From Cerasibacillus quisquiliarum (lineage in GTDB: Bacteria > Bacillota > Bacilli > Bacillales > Amphibacillaceae): a stretch of DNA of 64,000 nt. This document shows positions 1 to 8,831 of this stretch, piece after piece (within the stretch, counting starts at the first letter, position 1; each line of letters opens with the position of its first letter). The position numbers were made by a program, and so were the translations under genes. The notes beneath the pieces are model-generated. The model had not been told where the DNA came from. It saw only the letters and a program-made list of their open reading frames with translations, and made no database searches. Where the stretch lies: NCBI RefSeq assembly GCF_014202495.1, contig NZ_JACHHA010000001.1, positions 294,005 to 358,004 of the forward strand. The letters run 5' to 3'.

Positions 1-638
1 TATTAAAAGCAGGTGGTATTCCTGTTGTGTTACCATATTTTGAGGAAATGAGTGATGTGACACAAATAGTTGGTGAAATTGATGGTCTGTTAGCGACAGG
101 CGGATATGATGTTGATCCGACATATTTTGGTGAAGAACCGCATCCGAATTTAGGAACAGTCATTCCTAAGCGTGATCATTTTGAGAAACTGATTATTGAA
201 GAAATGCTTAAATTAGATAAACCGATTCTTGGGGTTTGTCGTGGGAGTCAAATTTTAAATGTCACAGTTGGTGGTGATATGTATCAAGATATTTATGCAC
301 AATGTCAAGATCGTGATTTATTACAACATAATCAGAAAGCACCGCTTAGTCATGGCGCCCATTATGTTGATGTCACAGAAGGTAGTTTACTACATCAAAT
401 TACCGGTCTTGAAACATTACGTGTGAATACGCGTCACCATCAAGCAAATCGAGTTGTTCGCTCACCATTAAAGGTAAGTGGTACAGCACGTGATGGAATA
501 GTCGAAGCGATTGAAAGTAAAGAGCACCATTTTGTATTAGGTTTACAGTGGCATCCTGAAAATATGATTGCAGTGGATGATGAGGCGTCATGGAATATTT
601 TCAAAGCGTTTATCAATGCATGCCAAAAGCGTCATTAA
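1..638 (+). CDS. Class-I glutamine amidotransferase-like hydrolase (peptidase C26, PuuD-like), 5' end outside window
   Basis: The frame is open from base 3 (visible residues LKAGGIPVVLPYF), so the gene starts upstream of the window; the GTG at 27 is internal. The visible part has the class-I amidotransferase nucleophile elbow GVCRGSQ (bases about 234-254) and the catalytic His/Glu pair in GLQWHPE near the C-terminus. The first visible residues match the region of C26 proteins where substrate is bound. The family includes gamma-glutamyl-GABA hydrolase and other gamma-glutamyl hydrolases acting in the cytoplasm; the exact substrate cannot be told from the sequence. The stop is 45 nt before the membrane dipeptidase start, so the two are probably co-transcribed, which suggests small-peptide or gamma-glutamyl compound breakdown. 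Confidence 0.85.
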   Translation, partial: LKAGGIPVVLPYFEEMSDVTQIVGEIDGLLATGGYDVDPTYFGEEPHPNLGTVIPKRDHFEKLIIEEMLKLDKPILGVCRGSQILNVTVGGDMYQDIYAQCQDRDLLQHNQKAPLSHGAHYVDVTEGSLLHQITGLETLRVNTRHHQANRVVRSPLKVSGTARDGIVEAIESKEHHFVLGLQWHPENMIAVDDEASWNIFKAFINACQKRH

Positions 639-683
639 GCATGGACTTCTTAATAGAGATAGACAAGGGTGGTGTATAGTAAT

Positions 684-1637
684 ATGAAAATCATTGATGC
701 TCATTGTGATGCTTTATATAAACTACAACTTTCTAAAAGGGGAAAGATATACGGCGTGAAGCCATTACAATTTAAAAACAGTCCTTCGTTAGATACGAAT
801 TTTAACCGTTTAAAACAAGGAAACTATATGGTACAGTTTTTCGCATTATTTTTAGAGCCTAATATCCCGACATATGAAAAATGGGACTATTTATTGGAGC
901 AAATTGATTTATTTCATTCCGAGATTTTAGCGAATAACCCAGAGATGGTTCATATTAAAAAATGGGAAGATATCGATAAGTTAGAAGATGATCAAATCGG
1001 GGCTGTATTAACACTTGAAGGAGCAGACCCGTTCGGTAATGACTTAGTGAAGTTAAGACAGCTTTATCGTGAAGGTATTTTATCAATTGGTCTGACGTGG
1101 AATCACGCTAACCTTTGTGCTGACGGAGCCGGTGAACCACGTGGTGGTGGGTTAACTTTACTCGGTAAAGAAGTTGTTAAATTAAACAATGCACATCATG
1201 TATTTACAGATGTGTCACATTCTACAGTAAAAGGATTTTGGGATATGATTGAGTTAGCTGATTACCCAATCGCAAGTCACTCTAATGCTCGAGCAATTTG
1301 CGATCATCCGAGAAATCTATATGATGATCAAATTAAAGCGTTGTTTGAAAAAAATGGTCTTATTCATGTTGTGTTCAATCCGCCGTTTATTAAGCAGGAT
1401 AGTAAAGAGGCGACAATTGCTGATTTGATCAAGCATATCGACCATTTATGTGCATTGGGTGGGGTGAAGCAAATCGGGTTTGGTTCTGATTTTGACGGAA
1501 TTAGTTATTATGTTGACCAGTTGGAACATGCCGGTCAATATGAAAATTTTATTAACGAGCTATTAAAACATTACAAAGAAGATGAAGTTCGTGGATTTGC
1601 TTATCAAAACTTCCTAGATCATCGTCCAGGTCTCTAA
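684..1637 (+). CDS. Membrane dipeptidase family protein (peptidase M19, renal dipeptidase-like)
   Basis: A 317-aa zinc dipeptidase of the amidohydrolase fold. It shows the N-terminal DAHCD metal motif, a TLEGADPFG segment carrying the bridging Glu, DVSHS and SHSNAR histidine motifs, and a C-terminal GFGSDFDG motif, in the order typical of M19. No signal peptide or membrane segment is seen, so it is probably cytoplasmic despite the family name. The start at ATG 684 is preferred because a GGGTGG-type ribosome site sits about 11 nt upstream; a GTG at 669 in the same frame would add five residues but lacks a site. It follows the C26-type hydrolase and probably shares its transcript. Substrate (dipeptide, possibly D-amino-acid containing) is not determined. 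Confidence 0.88.
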   Translation: MKIIDAHCDALYKLQLSKRGKIYGVKPLQFKNSPSLDTNFNRLKQGNYMVQFFALFLEPNIPTYEKWDYLLEQIDLFHSEILANNPEMVHIKKWEDIDKLEDDQIGAVLTLEGADPFGNDLVKLRQLYREGILSIGLTWNHANLCADGAGEPRGGGLTLLGKEVVKLNNAHHVFTDVSHSTVKGFWDMIELADYPIASHSNARAICDHPRNLYDDQIKALFEKNGLIHVVFNPPFIKQDSKEATIADLIKHIDHLCALGGVKQIGFGSDFDGISYYVDQLEHAGQYENFINELLKHYKEDEVRGFAYQNFLDHRPGL

Positions 1638-1691
1638 AAAGGTTTATTTATTTTCCATGTATAAACATGCAAATTTTCCATATCGTAAGGC

Positions 1692-1709
1692 TGAATAGGA
1701 AACTATTCA
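1692..1709 (+). promoter_or_regulatory. Short 5'-UTR hairpin with GAAA tetraloop ahead of the SASP gene
   Basis: TGAATAG-GAAA-CTATTCA is a perfect 7-bp stem closed by a GNRA-type tetraloop, ending about 9 nt before the AAGGAGTGAT ribosome site of the SASP gene. It could stabilise the message in the forespore or mark the 5' end. A forespore-type (SigG) promoter is expected upstream, but I could not place one with a convincing spacing. Confidence 0.4.
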
Positions 1710-1731
1710 ATCCCACAAGGAGTGATCACAA

Positions 1732-1938
1732 ATGGCACGCAGGAACAATAATAAATTACTTGTCCCTGGAGCGGAAAACGCGATCAACAACATGAAAGAA
1801 GAAATTGCTAATGAAATGAATGTTGAGCTAGGTGCCGATACAACTGCACGTGAGAACGGAAAAGTGGGCGGCGAAATGGTAAAGCGTATGATCCGAATCG
1901 CCGAAGAAACAATGGCCCAACGTAGAGGACGAAGTTAG
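1732..1938 (+). CDS. Alpha/beta-type small acid-soluble spore protein
   Basis: A 68-aa DNA-binding spore protein. It carries the family core: LLVPGAENAINNMK, the germination-protease site around EIANEMNV, and the second DNA-binding block LGADTTARENGKVGGEMVKRM. Such proteins coat forespore DNA and protect it from UV and heat, then are cut by GPR at germination to supply amino acids. The ATG is preceded by AAGGAGTGAT at good spacing, and a strong terminator follows, so it is a single-gene unit, as is usual. Which numbered ssp paralogue it matches cannot be told. The gene shows that the organism forms endospores. Confidence 0.97.
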   Translation: MARRNNNKLLVPGAENAINNMKEEIANEMNVELGADTTARENGKVGGEMVKRMIRIAEETMAQRRGRS

Positions 1939-1959
1939 TCTCTCGTAATGATGAGGCAT

Positions 1960-1992
1960 AAAAAGGTGCTCCCTTTTCTGGAGCACCTTTTT
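1960..1992 (+). terminator. Intrinsic terminator of the SASP gene
   Basis: A 13-bp stem (AAAAAGGTGCTCC with its complement) around a 7-nt loop, ending in a run of five T. It lies about 20 nt after the stop codon. Confidence 0.9.
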
Positions 1993-2006
1993 AAAATGAT
2001 ATGGAG

Positions 2007-2041
2007 AAAGAGATCCAACTATCGCGTGGCTCTCTTTTTTT
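2007..2041 (+). terminator. Second intrinsic terminator
   Basis: Stem AGAGATCCA / TGGCTCTCT with one mismatch, followed by a T7 run. It lies just after the SASP terminator and may be a backup or the remnant end of a lost gene. Confidence 0.6.
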
Positions 2042-2520
2042 GAATCCACATCTAGTGTGGCTCACTACCCGTTCAGGTTACTTCCTTTTTCGCTCAACCG
2101 CATCTGGTAGAATGCTCTACTCACTACTTCATTTGCCTTTTATTGAAATTTTTAAAAAAATTAGGTGTTGCACCGCACACGAACAGCGTGATTACTGGAA
2201 CTAAGTGTTGAGTAGCGAGTTTTACCCCACGTTAATCGTGTGATGATTTCAACAACATGCTGGGTAGCAATCTAAACTCTTTACATATTCCATGATTACC
2301 CGGACTAAGTGTGGCATAAGTATATCTTCATTAGCGCTAGTCTGAAATGAAATTTACGAAACAAATAAGGTAGTTTATTCTCCTTATACCACGCAAAATA
2401 AGGATTAGCAAAGTTAACTCCGCGGATCTTATGCAATTCCTTATACAATATAAAATGGCCCTCATTTACCTGAAACATAGGAATTATTAGAAGATTATTT
2501 CATCATAATGGTTGTTATGG
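2042..2520. other. Intergenic stretch without a recognisable gene, with weak internal repeats
   Basis: No convincing coding frame or RNA gene was seen. A short open frame that runs to 2204 (67 codons) has no ribosome site and no recognisable sequence. Two diverged direct copies share the pattern TGATTAC, two variable bases, GGA(A)CTAAGTGT (near 2190 and near 2293). They look like the remains of a duplicated segment. Confidence 0.5.
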
Positions 2521-2605
2521 TATACTGAAGTTACAATAGATCGGCTTCACATGAGGGATGGCGCACCATTTACCTTTTTGGGTTTCCAAGAAGGGGGTGA
2601 TGCCT

Positions 2606-2698
2606 ATGGACGAAACAATGTATTTCACCTTGTCCTTAATGGTTTCATTTGGGATGCTGGTGGCGTATATGATGTCCAATCATAACAATAAAAAATAA
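2606..2698 (+). CDS. Holin-like type I toxin peptide (TxpA/BsrG/Fst-like)
   Basis: A 30-aa peptide beginning MDETMYFTLSLMVSF, with one hydrophobic helix (about residues 8-23) and a polar end NHNNKK. This is the layout of the putative holin-like toxin family (M-x-E-T ... LSLM-x-SFGMLV). A very strong ribosome site AAGGGGGTG lies 6-7 nt before ATG 2606; an ATG at 2600 is too close to it. TATACT at 2521-2526 is a likely -10, giving an untranslated leader of about 70 nt. Such peptides insert in the membrane and stop growth when not silenced by an antisense RNA, which is predicted here on the opposite strand. The peptide is too short for ordinary gene finders. Toxicity itself is inferred. Confidence 0.75.
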   Translation: MDETMYFTLSLMVSFGMLVAYMMSNHNNKK

Positions 2699-2736
2699 TC
2701 CCTCATGTGCTTATAGCGAGGCTCTGAGGGATTATT
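2694..2736. terminator. Shared hairpin at the toxin stop, terminator of the antisense RNA
   Basis: A perfect 12-bp stem AATAATCCCTCA / TGAGGGATTATT around a 19-nt loop, overlapping the toxin stop codon. Read on the minus strand it is followed by a T-rich tract (ATTATTTTTTATT), so it should end the antisense RNA. On the plus strand the tract is weaker and read-through to the next hairpin is likely. Confidence 0.7.
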
Positions 2737-2778
2737 TCTCTTAGCGCCACCCCTCTTGATGGGGTTCGGTCTATTGGG

Positions 2779-2814
2779 GACCGTTCCATGTACCAGCATG
2801 GATCGGTCTTTTAT
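2779..2814 (+). terminator. Terminator of the toxin mRNA
   Basis: GACCGTTCCATG / CATGGATCGGTC with one mismatch around a 6-nt loop, followed by TTTTATT. It sits just before the predicted antisense start, so toxin mRNA and antisense RNA would overlap by about 120 nt. Confidence 0.8.
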
Positions 2815-2945
2815 TATATTATGATTTTCTATATATAGTATACCTTAATATTATTATAAAATAAACAGATATGTTAAGTTAATAAGAACAATTTTGAATA
2901 AATACTTGTGGAATGTGGCTGTTTGAGAATACACATCCAAGTGTT

Positions 2946-3000
2946 ATAAATCATTTCATTTGGAATGTTGGTGGCGTCTGTCCAATCATGACAATAAAAA
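2946..3000 (+). pseudogene. Decayed second copy of the holin-like toxin gene
   Basis: From 2956 the sequence matches the toxin gene (TCATTTGGAATG..TTGGTGGCG, encoding SFGMLVA), but the 5' half with the ribosome site and start is gone. A 5-bp deletion after GTGGCG shifts the frame to an early TGA. The peptide cannot be made. The 3' flank down to about 3150, including the two hairpins and the antisense -10 box, is still clearly homologous to the intact locus. Confidence 0.75.
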
Positions 3001-3138
3001 CAATCCCCTATATGCTTAGCAGACCTTAGGGTTATTAATTATCCCGCACCCGCGCGGTCCATCTTGATGGGGTTCGGTCTAGTGAAGACTGTTCCATGTT
3101 TCAGCATGGATTGGTCTTTTATTGTATGATGATTTTCT
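2996..3138 (-). ncRNA. Predicted orphan antitoxin-like RNA of the decayed copy
   Basis: The minus-strand -10 box TATACT is kept at 3150-3145 in the same context as in the intact locus. A CCCTA/TAGGG hairpin followed by GTTTTTATT on the minus strand at about 3031-2996 could end the RNA. It would be transcribed without a partner toxin, and could in principle act on the neighbouring toxin mRNA through the shared blocks. Confidence 0.35.
3087..3121 (+). terminator. Terminator of the decayed toxin copy
   Basis: GACTGTTCCATG / CATGGATTGGTC with TTTT following. It is the homologue of the hairpin at 2779-2814; several differences keep pairing through G-T pairs, suggesting that the structure lasted longer than the peptide. 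Confidence 0.65.
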
Positions 3139-3242
3139 ACATACAGTATATTGAATGTTTATTAAAAATAAACTTGAGGTGGGTTAGAGTAATAGTAAAA
3201 TATTTATTAACTGTTCTTCAGCAAGCAAATGAAAAAATAGGG

Positions 3243-3271
3243 TTGGTCATGAAGGTGAATCGGCGTATAAT
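3243..3271 (+). promoter_or_regulatory. SigA-type promoter of glpK
   Basis: TTGGTC (3243-3248), 17-nt spacer, TATAAT (3266-3271), about 50 nt before the glpK start. No terminator-antiterminator hairpin of the GlpP type was noticed in this short leader. Confidence 0.6.
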
Positions 3272-3321
3272 ATAAAATAGGTTAATCCAAGATAGAACGA
3301 AAATCAATGGAGGGAGTATAG

Positions 3322-4815
<1,494 letters not shown>

Positions 4816-4824
4816 TCATAAAAG

Positions 4825-4858
4825 AATGTCGTGCTGGGAAACCGGTGCGACATTTTTT
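4825..4858 (+). terminator. Intrinsic terminator of glpK
   Basis: AATGTCG / CGACATT stem with a 16-nt loop, followed by TTTTTT. Confidence 0.7.
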
Positions 4859-4880
4859 AATGGAATAAGCTTAATATATG

Positions 4881-4914
4881 TGACATTTGTCATATGAACT
4901 ACTGACATTTATGA
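4881..4914 (+). promoter_or_regulatory. Candidate DesR operator: two TGACATTT boxes 22 bp apart
   Basis: TGACATTTGTCA (4881-4892, a near-perfect dyad) and TGACATTTATGA (4903-4914) start 22 bp apart, i.e. two helical turns, immediately upstream of the des -35 region. DesR of B. subtilis binds a paired site at this place in the des promoter. Identity of the site is inferred from position and repeat structure. Confidence 0.6.
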
Positions 4915-4915
4915 C

Positions 4916-4944
4916 TTATTTTATCTTGTGATTTTACCTATACT
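4916..4944 (+). promoter_or_regulatory. des promoter with poor -35
   Basis: TTATTT, 17-nt spacer, TATACT (4939-4944). The weak -35 next to the operator fits an activator-dependent promoter. Confidence 0.5.
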
Positions 4945-4978
4945 AACAATGACTATCTGTTTAGGAGGAAGTCATAAG

Positions 4979-6013
4979 ATGAAACATAAACAAAAACAAG
5001 CGCAATTGAGAAAAAGTGTGCAACCTTATGCAAAAGCAGATGTGAAATCAAGTGTTTTTCAGTTGTTGAACACTGTTGTTCCGTATATTATTCTCTGGTA
5101 TTTAGCTTATAAAAGTTTGGTGATTTCTTATTGGTTAACATTACCGCTTCTAATGATTGCTGCGGGATTTTTAATACGGACGTTTATTATTTTTCATGAT
5201 TGTACGCATGGATCATTTTTCAATAGTAGTAAATGGAATCGAATTGTTGGAACGTTCACAGGTGTTCTTACTCATTTTGCTTTTGAGAAATGGAAGCGAA
5301 ACCATGCAATTCACCATGCAACTAGTGGTAATTTGGATAAACTTGGTACAGGGGACGTATGGATTATGACGGTCGATGAATATGTATCCGCATCAATATG
5401 GAAACGAATCGCTTATCGTTTATATCGCAATCCGTTTATTATGTTTGGATTAGGTCCATTGTATTTATACTTGATTTCAAACCGTTTTAATCGAAAAGGT
5501 GCGCATCGTCGTGAGCGTTTTAATACGTATTTAATCAATCTGTTAATTGTCCTATTATATACAATACTTATATGGTTAATTGGTTGGCAAGCATTTTTAG
5601 CGATTCAGTTGCCGATTATGTTAATTGCAGGGTCATTAGGCATTTGGCTGTTTTATGTGCAACATCAATTTGAAGATTCTTATTTTGCGACTGAAGCACA
5701 ATGGGATTTCGTTAAAGCGGCAGTTGATGGTAGTTCATACTACAAATTACCAAAAATATTACAATGGTTAACTGGAAATATTGGTTTTCACCATGTTCAC
5801 CATCTTAGTCCAAAAGTGCCAAATTATTATCTTGAAGATGTTCATGAAACAGTTCCACCATTACAAAAAGCAACGACAATTACATTGACGTCAAGCTTAC
5901 AAGCCATTCGTTTTCGCTTATATGATGAAGATAGCCGATCATTTATAACGTTTAAAGACTTGAAAGCGATGCGAAAAAACATACCTTTAAAATCAAGTAT
6001 ACAAGAAAAATAA
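4979..6013 (+). CDS. des: Acyl-lipid fatty acid desaturase (Des)
   Basis: A 344-aa membrane desaturase that puts a cis double bond into acyl chains of existing membrane lipids, using ferredoxin or flavodoxin as electron donor. Three histidine boxes are visible: HDCTHGS, HAIHH and HHVHH, with the usual pairs of membrane segments between them. The start at ATG 4979 has AGGAGG 11 nt upstream; an in-frame GTG at 4928 lies before the ribosome site and is rejected. The gene is followed by a terminator and then desK-desR, the sensor and regulator that induce it upon cooling in B. subtilis. A ferredoxin gene is at 20.6 kb but is not linked. Confidence 0.95.
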   Translation: MKHKQKQAQLRKSVQPYAKADVKSSVFQLLNTVVPYIILWYLAYKSLVISYWLTLPLLMIAAGFLIRTFIIFHDCTHGSFFNSSKWNRIVGTFTGVLTHFAFEKWKRNHAIHHATSGNLDKLGTGDVWIMTVDEYVSASIWKRIAYRLYRNPFIMFGLGPLYLYLISNRFNRKGAHRRERFNTYLINLLIVLLYTILIWLIGWQAFLAIQLPIMLIAGSLGIWLFYVQHQFEDSYFATEAQWDFVKAAVDGSSYYKLPKILQWLTGNIGFHHVHHLSPKVPNYYLEDVHETVPPLQKATTITLTSSLQAIRFRLYDEDSRSFITFKDLKAMRKNIPLKSSIQEK

Positions 6014-6037
6014 GCCTTCCTATTTGGGAGGCTTTTT
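6012..6037 (+). terminator. Terminator between des and desK
   Basis: AAGCCTTCC / GGGAGGCTT with one wobble pair, 5-nt loop and TTT following; overlaps the des stop. Confidence 0.75.
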
Positions 6038-6100
6038 AATTCTGTATGATATACACGTGATATACTGATACTATGGAAAATATGAGAAAAGGAGAATGAT

Positions 6101-7234
6101 ATGGAAAATAAAAGGCAAAATTGGTATCATATTATTCCTAAAAACACTGGTTTAAGTGCTTATGTCTGGGTCATTTTTTGTATTCTCCCATTATATTTTG
6201 TTTTTAAAACAGCATCAACAGCTGGGATTATTTTTGGAATTGTGATGGTCGTTCTGTTTTTTACAGCCTATCGATTATCATTTTTATCAAGTGGTTGGAT
6301 TGCCCATGTTGCTGTTAGTGTAGAAATGGCGATTAGTATTGTAATGACGATATTATTGGGCTATGTTTATTTTTCGTTATTCCTAGCTTTTTATATCGGA
6401 AATATCCAGGAAAAACGACGTTTTATCACGTTTTATATGATCCATCTTGTCACGACTATCATTGCTGTCGGGGTTGGTTTTTTTATTCAAAGAGATATTC
6501 TCTTTTCGCAATGGCCATTTATTATCTTCAGTATTTTAGGCGTTATTCTGTTACCATTAAATATGTATAACCGTAATAAGCGTGAACGGCTTGAAGAAGA
6601 ATTAAAATCAGCACGAGAAAAAATTTCAGAGCTCATCGTTTTAGAAGAAAGACACCGAATTGCTAGAGATTTACATGATACATTAGGGCAGAAGCTATCA
6701 TTAATTGGACTAAAAAGCGATTTAGCGAAACGCTTGGTGGCAAAAAATCCAAAACAAGCAATTGAGGAAATAGCGGATGTTCAACAAACCGCACGCATTG
6801 CCTTAAAAGAAGTCCGTGAAATGGTATACAATATGAAGGGAGAAAAGCTTCAAGAAGAGCTGATTGGTGTTAAGCAATTATTAAAAGCCGCACGAATTGA
6901 GTGTCAGGTTGTTGGGGATGTTATATTGAAAAATACACCACTTCTTGTGGAAAACACATTGGTGATGTGTTTAAAAGAGGCGATTACAAATGTTGTAAAA
7001 CATAGTCAAGCTACGTTTTGTAAAATTGGAATCGTTCATTCTCCAGAACAATGGTTGATGTGTATAGAAGATGATGGCATAGGAATCACAGAGGAAAATT
7101 TGAACCATATGAACAATGGCATTCAAGGGATGCGTGAACGGTTAGAATTTGTTAATGGAAGTTTGAAAATTGACGCAAAACAAGGAACACAATTAACGAT
7201 TCAAATTCCAAATGTCATTAAACAATCAGAATAA
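6101..7234 (+). CDS. desK: Sensor histidine kinase DesK
   Basis: A 377-aa membrane thermosensor kinase/phosphatase. The first 155 residues hold about five hydrophobic segments. A coiled linker (about 158-185) leads to a HisKA_3 domain with the acceptor His192 in RDLHDTLGQ, then an HATPase domain with LKEAITNVVKHS (N box) and EDDGIGI (G box). It lacks a periplasmic domain, as expected for a sensor of bilayer thickness. AAAAGGAG precedes the ATG. desR follows 19 nt after the stop, so they form one operon, and des lies directly upstream. Confidence 0.93.
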   Translation: MENKRQNWYHIIPKNTGLSAYVWVIFCILPLYFVFKTASTAGIIFGIVMVVLFFTAYRLSFLSSGWIAHVAVSVEMAISIVMTILLGYVYFSLFLAFYIGNIQEKRRFITFYMIHLVTTIIAVGVGFFIQRDILFSQWPFIIFSILGVILLPLNMYNRNKRERLEEELKSAREKISELIVLEERHRIARDLHDTLGQKLSLIGLKSDLAKRLVAKNPKQAIEEIADVQQTARIALKEVREMVYNMKGEKLQEELIGVKQLLKAARIECQVVGDVILKNTPLLVENTLVMCLKEAITNVVKHSQATFCKIGIVHSPEQWLMCIEDDGIGITEENLNHMNNGIQGMRERLEFVNGSLKIDAKQGTQLTIQIPNVIKQSE

Positions 7235-7253
7235 CGATAGAGGGGGCGGTAAT

Positions 7254-7859
7254 GTGATTCGCATCGTCATTGCGGAGGATCAAACGATGTTACGTGGGGC
7301 TTTAGCTGCGCTTCTTAATTTAGAAGATGATATGGAAGTCGTCGGTCAAGCGAAAAATGGCGAAGAAGCTCTTCGTTTAGTTAGACAATTAAAACCAGAT
7401 ATTTGTATTATGGATATAGAAATGCCAGTCATGAGTGGTCTTGACGCTGCAGATCGTTTAAAAGACAACTCTTGTAAAGTTATTATTTTGACAACATTTG
7501 CACGTAATGGATACTTCGAACGTGCACGCCATGCAGGAGTAAGTGGCTATTTATTAAAGGATAGTCCAAGTGAAGAACTTGCCAATTCGATACGGATAAT
7601 AATGGACGGAAGAAAAATTTATGCTCCTGAACTGATTGACTTAGCTTTTGATAAAGGTAATCCATTAACAGATCGTGAGCAACAAGTGATTCATTTAATT
7701 GCTGAAGGGAAAAGTACGAAAGACATCGCAAATGAACTCCATCTATCATATGGCACAGTGAGAAACTATGTATCTGTTATTTTAGATAAACTAGAAGTGA
7801 GCAATCGAATTGAAGCTGTGTCACATTATAAAGAGAAAGGCTGGTTTAAACAGTCATAA
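7254..7859 (+). CDS. desR: Response regulator DesR
   Basis: A 201-aa NarL/FixJ-type regulator. The receiver domain has the acidic pair ED (residues 8-9), phospho-acceptor Asp54 in IMDIEMP (same number as in B. subtilis DesR) and the switch Thr in ILTTFAR. The C-terminal LuxR helix-turn-helix reads LTDREQQVIHLIAEGKS...GTVRNYVS. GTG 7254 is chosen because AGAGGGGG lies just upstream; an ATG at 7212 would overlap desK and place the ribosome site inside the gene. It should bind the paired boxes upstream of des. Confidence 0.93.
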   Translation: MIRIVIAEDQTMLRGALAALLNLEDDMEVVGQAKNGEEALRLVRQLKPDICIMDIEMPVMSGLDAADRLKDNSCKVIILTTFARNGYFERARHAGVSGYLLKDSPSEELANSIRIIMDGRKIYAPELIDLAFDKGNPLTDREQQVIHLIAEGKSTKDIANELHLSYGTVRNYVSVILDKLEVSNRIEAVSHYKEKGWFKQS

Positions 7860-7880
7860 TGAACGTAAGGGGGAAGCTTA

Positions 7881-8831
7881 ATGATGTTAAAACTTGAACA
7901 AATTAAAGTAGCATATGAGACCATTCAAAGAGATATTCATCATACACCGATCATGACTTCGAAAAAGCTGTCCGAAGCATGTGAAAATCAAATGTTTTTA
8001 AAAGCAGAACATTTACAGAAAACGGGATCTTTTAAAATTCGCGGTGCGATGAATAAAGTGAAACAAGCTGTAAAAGAAGGTGCAACCTTAGTTACAGCAG
8101 CTTCATCAGGTAATCATGGTCAAGCTGTCGCCTTTACAGCAAGTCAATTACATATTCCTGCTACGATTGTTGTCCCAGAAGATGCGAATCGCAGCAAAGT
8201 AGCAGCGATTAAAGCTTATGGGGGACATGTTGAAAAATGTGGCTTTACTTCAGAAGAACGTATTCCACGGGCGAAAGCTATAGCAGAAGAAAAAGCAGGG
8301 GTCTTTATCCCACCTTATGATGACCCATTAATCATGGCAGGACAGGGCACCATCGGATTAGAAATATTAGAGCAAGTAACAGATGCTGATCTTGTCGTTG
8401 TACCTGTAGGTGGTGGTGGATTACTTTCTGGTATTTTAACAGCTATTAAAGAAACAAAGCCAAGTGTAAAAGTTATTGGTGTTGAACCGGAACTTGCTAA
8501 AGATACATATCTTTCGTTAAAAAATGGTGAAATTACCTCAATTGGTCAAACCAAAACGATTGCTGACGGTTTAAGAACGAGTCAACCAGGCGAATTAACT
8601 TTTCCGATTGTCCAAAAATATATTGATGATCTTGTACTCGTTAGCGAAGAAGAAATTCGGCAAGCGATGTTATTCGTAATGGAACGGATGAAGCAACTGA
8701 TCGAACCTTCAAGTGCTGTGACAATAGCAGCGGCAATGTTTGGTCATCTACAAGTAACAAATAAAAAGATTGTCACAGTGATTTCAGGTGGCAATGTCGA
8801 TATAAGCCAGTTACACGATATGATGGCATAA
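7881..8831 (+). CDS. Threonine/serine dehydratase family protein (PLP fold type II)
   Basis: A 316-aa PLP enzyme that turns threonine (or serine) into 2-oxobutyrate (or pyruvate) and ammonia. PLP-binding Lys52 is in KTGSFKIRGAMNK, the Asn loop is SSGNHGQA, and the phosphate-binding glycine loop is PVGGGGLLSG. It has no C-terminal ACT domains, so it resembles catabolic/short dehydratases rather than feedback-controlled IlvA; serine racemase-like activity cannot be excluded. AAGGGGGAAGC precedes ATG 7881 (7884 also possible). It follows desR by 21 nt and may be read from the same transcript, with no obvious functional link. Confidence 0.85.
   Translation: MMLKLEQIKVAYETIQRDIHHTPIMTSKKLSEACENQMFLKAEHLQKTGSFKIRGAMNKVKQAVKEGATLVTAASSGNHGQAVAFTASQLHIPATIVVPEDANRSKVAAIKAYGGHVEKCGFTSEERIPRAKAIAEEKAGVFIPPYDDPLIMAGQGTIGLEILEQVTDADLVVVPVGGGGLLSGILTAIKETKPSVKVIGVEPELAKDTYLSLKNGEITSIGQTKTIADGLRTSQPGELTFPIVQKYIDDLVLVSEEEIRQAMLFVMERMKQLIEPSSAVTIAAAMFGHLQVTNKKIVTVISGGNVDISQLHDMMA

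Larger units (their letters stand above)
2694..2830 (-). ncRNA. Predicted antisense antitoxin RNA, convergent with the toxin mRNA
   Basis: A TATACT -10 box on the minus strand at 2842-2837 places a start near 2830. The RNA would run toward the toxin gene and stop at the shared hairpin, about 135 nt, overlapping the 3' untranslated part of the toxin message. The layout matches RatA/TxpA and SR4/BsrG, where 3' overlap drives degradation of the toxin mRNA. The same -10 box and flanking sequence recur in the decayed copy downstream, which supports it as a kept element. The -35 region is poor, so the promoter call is tentative. Confidence 0.5.

Noticed and set aside
2001..2204. 67-codon frame after the SASP gene
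   Set aside because: It starts in a terminator hairpin, has no ribosome site and no recognisable sequence.
2042..2500. tRNA or structured RNA gene
   Set aside because: No cloverleaf, CCA end or known riboswitch core could be drawn; only weak repeats were found.
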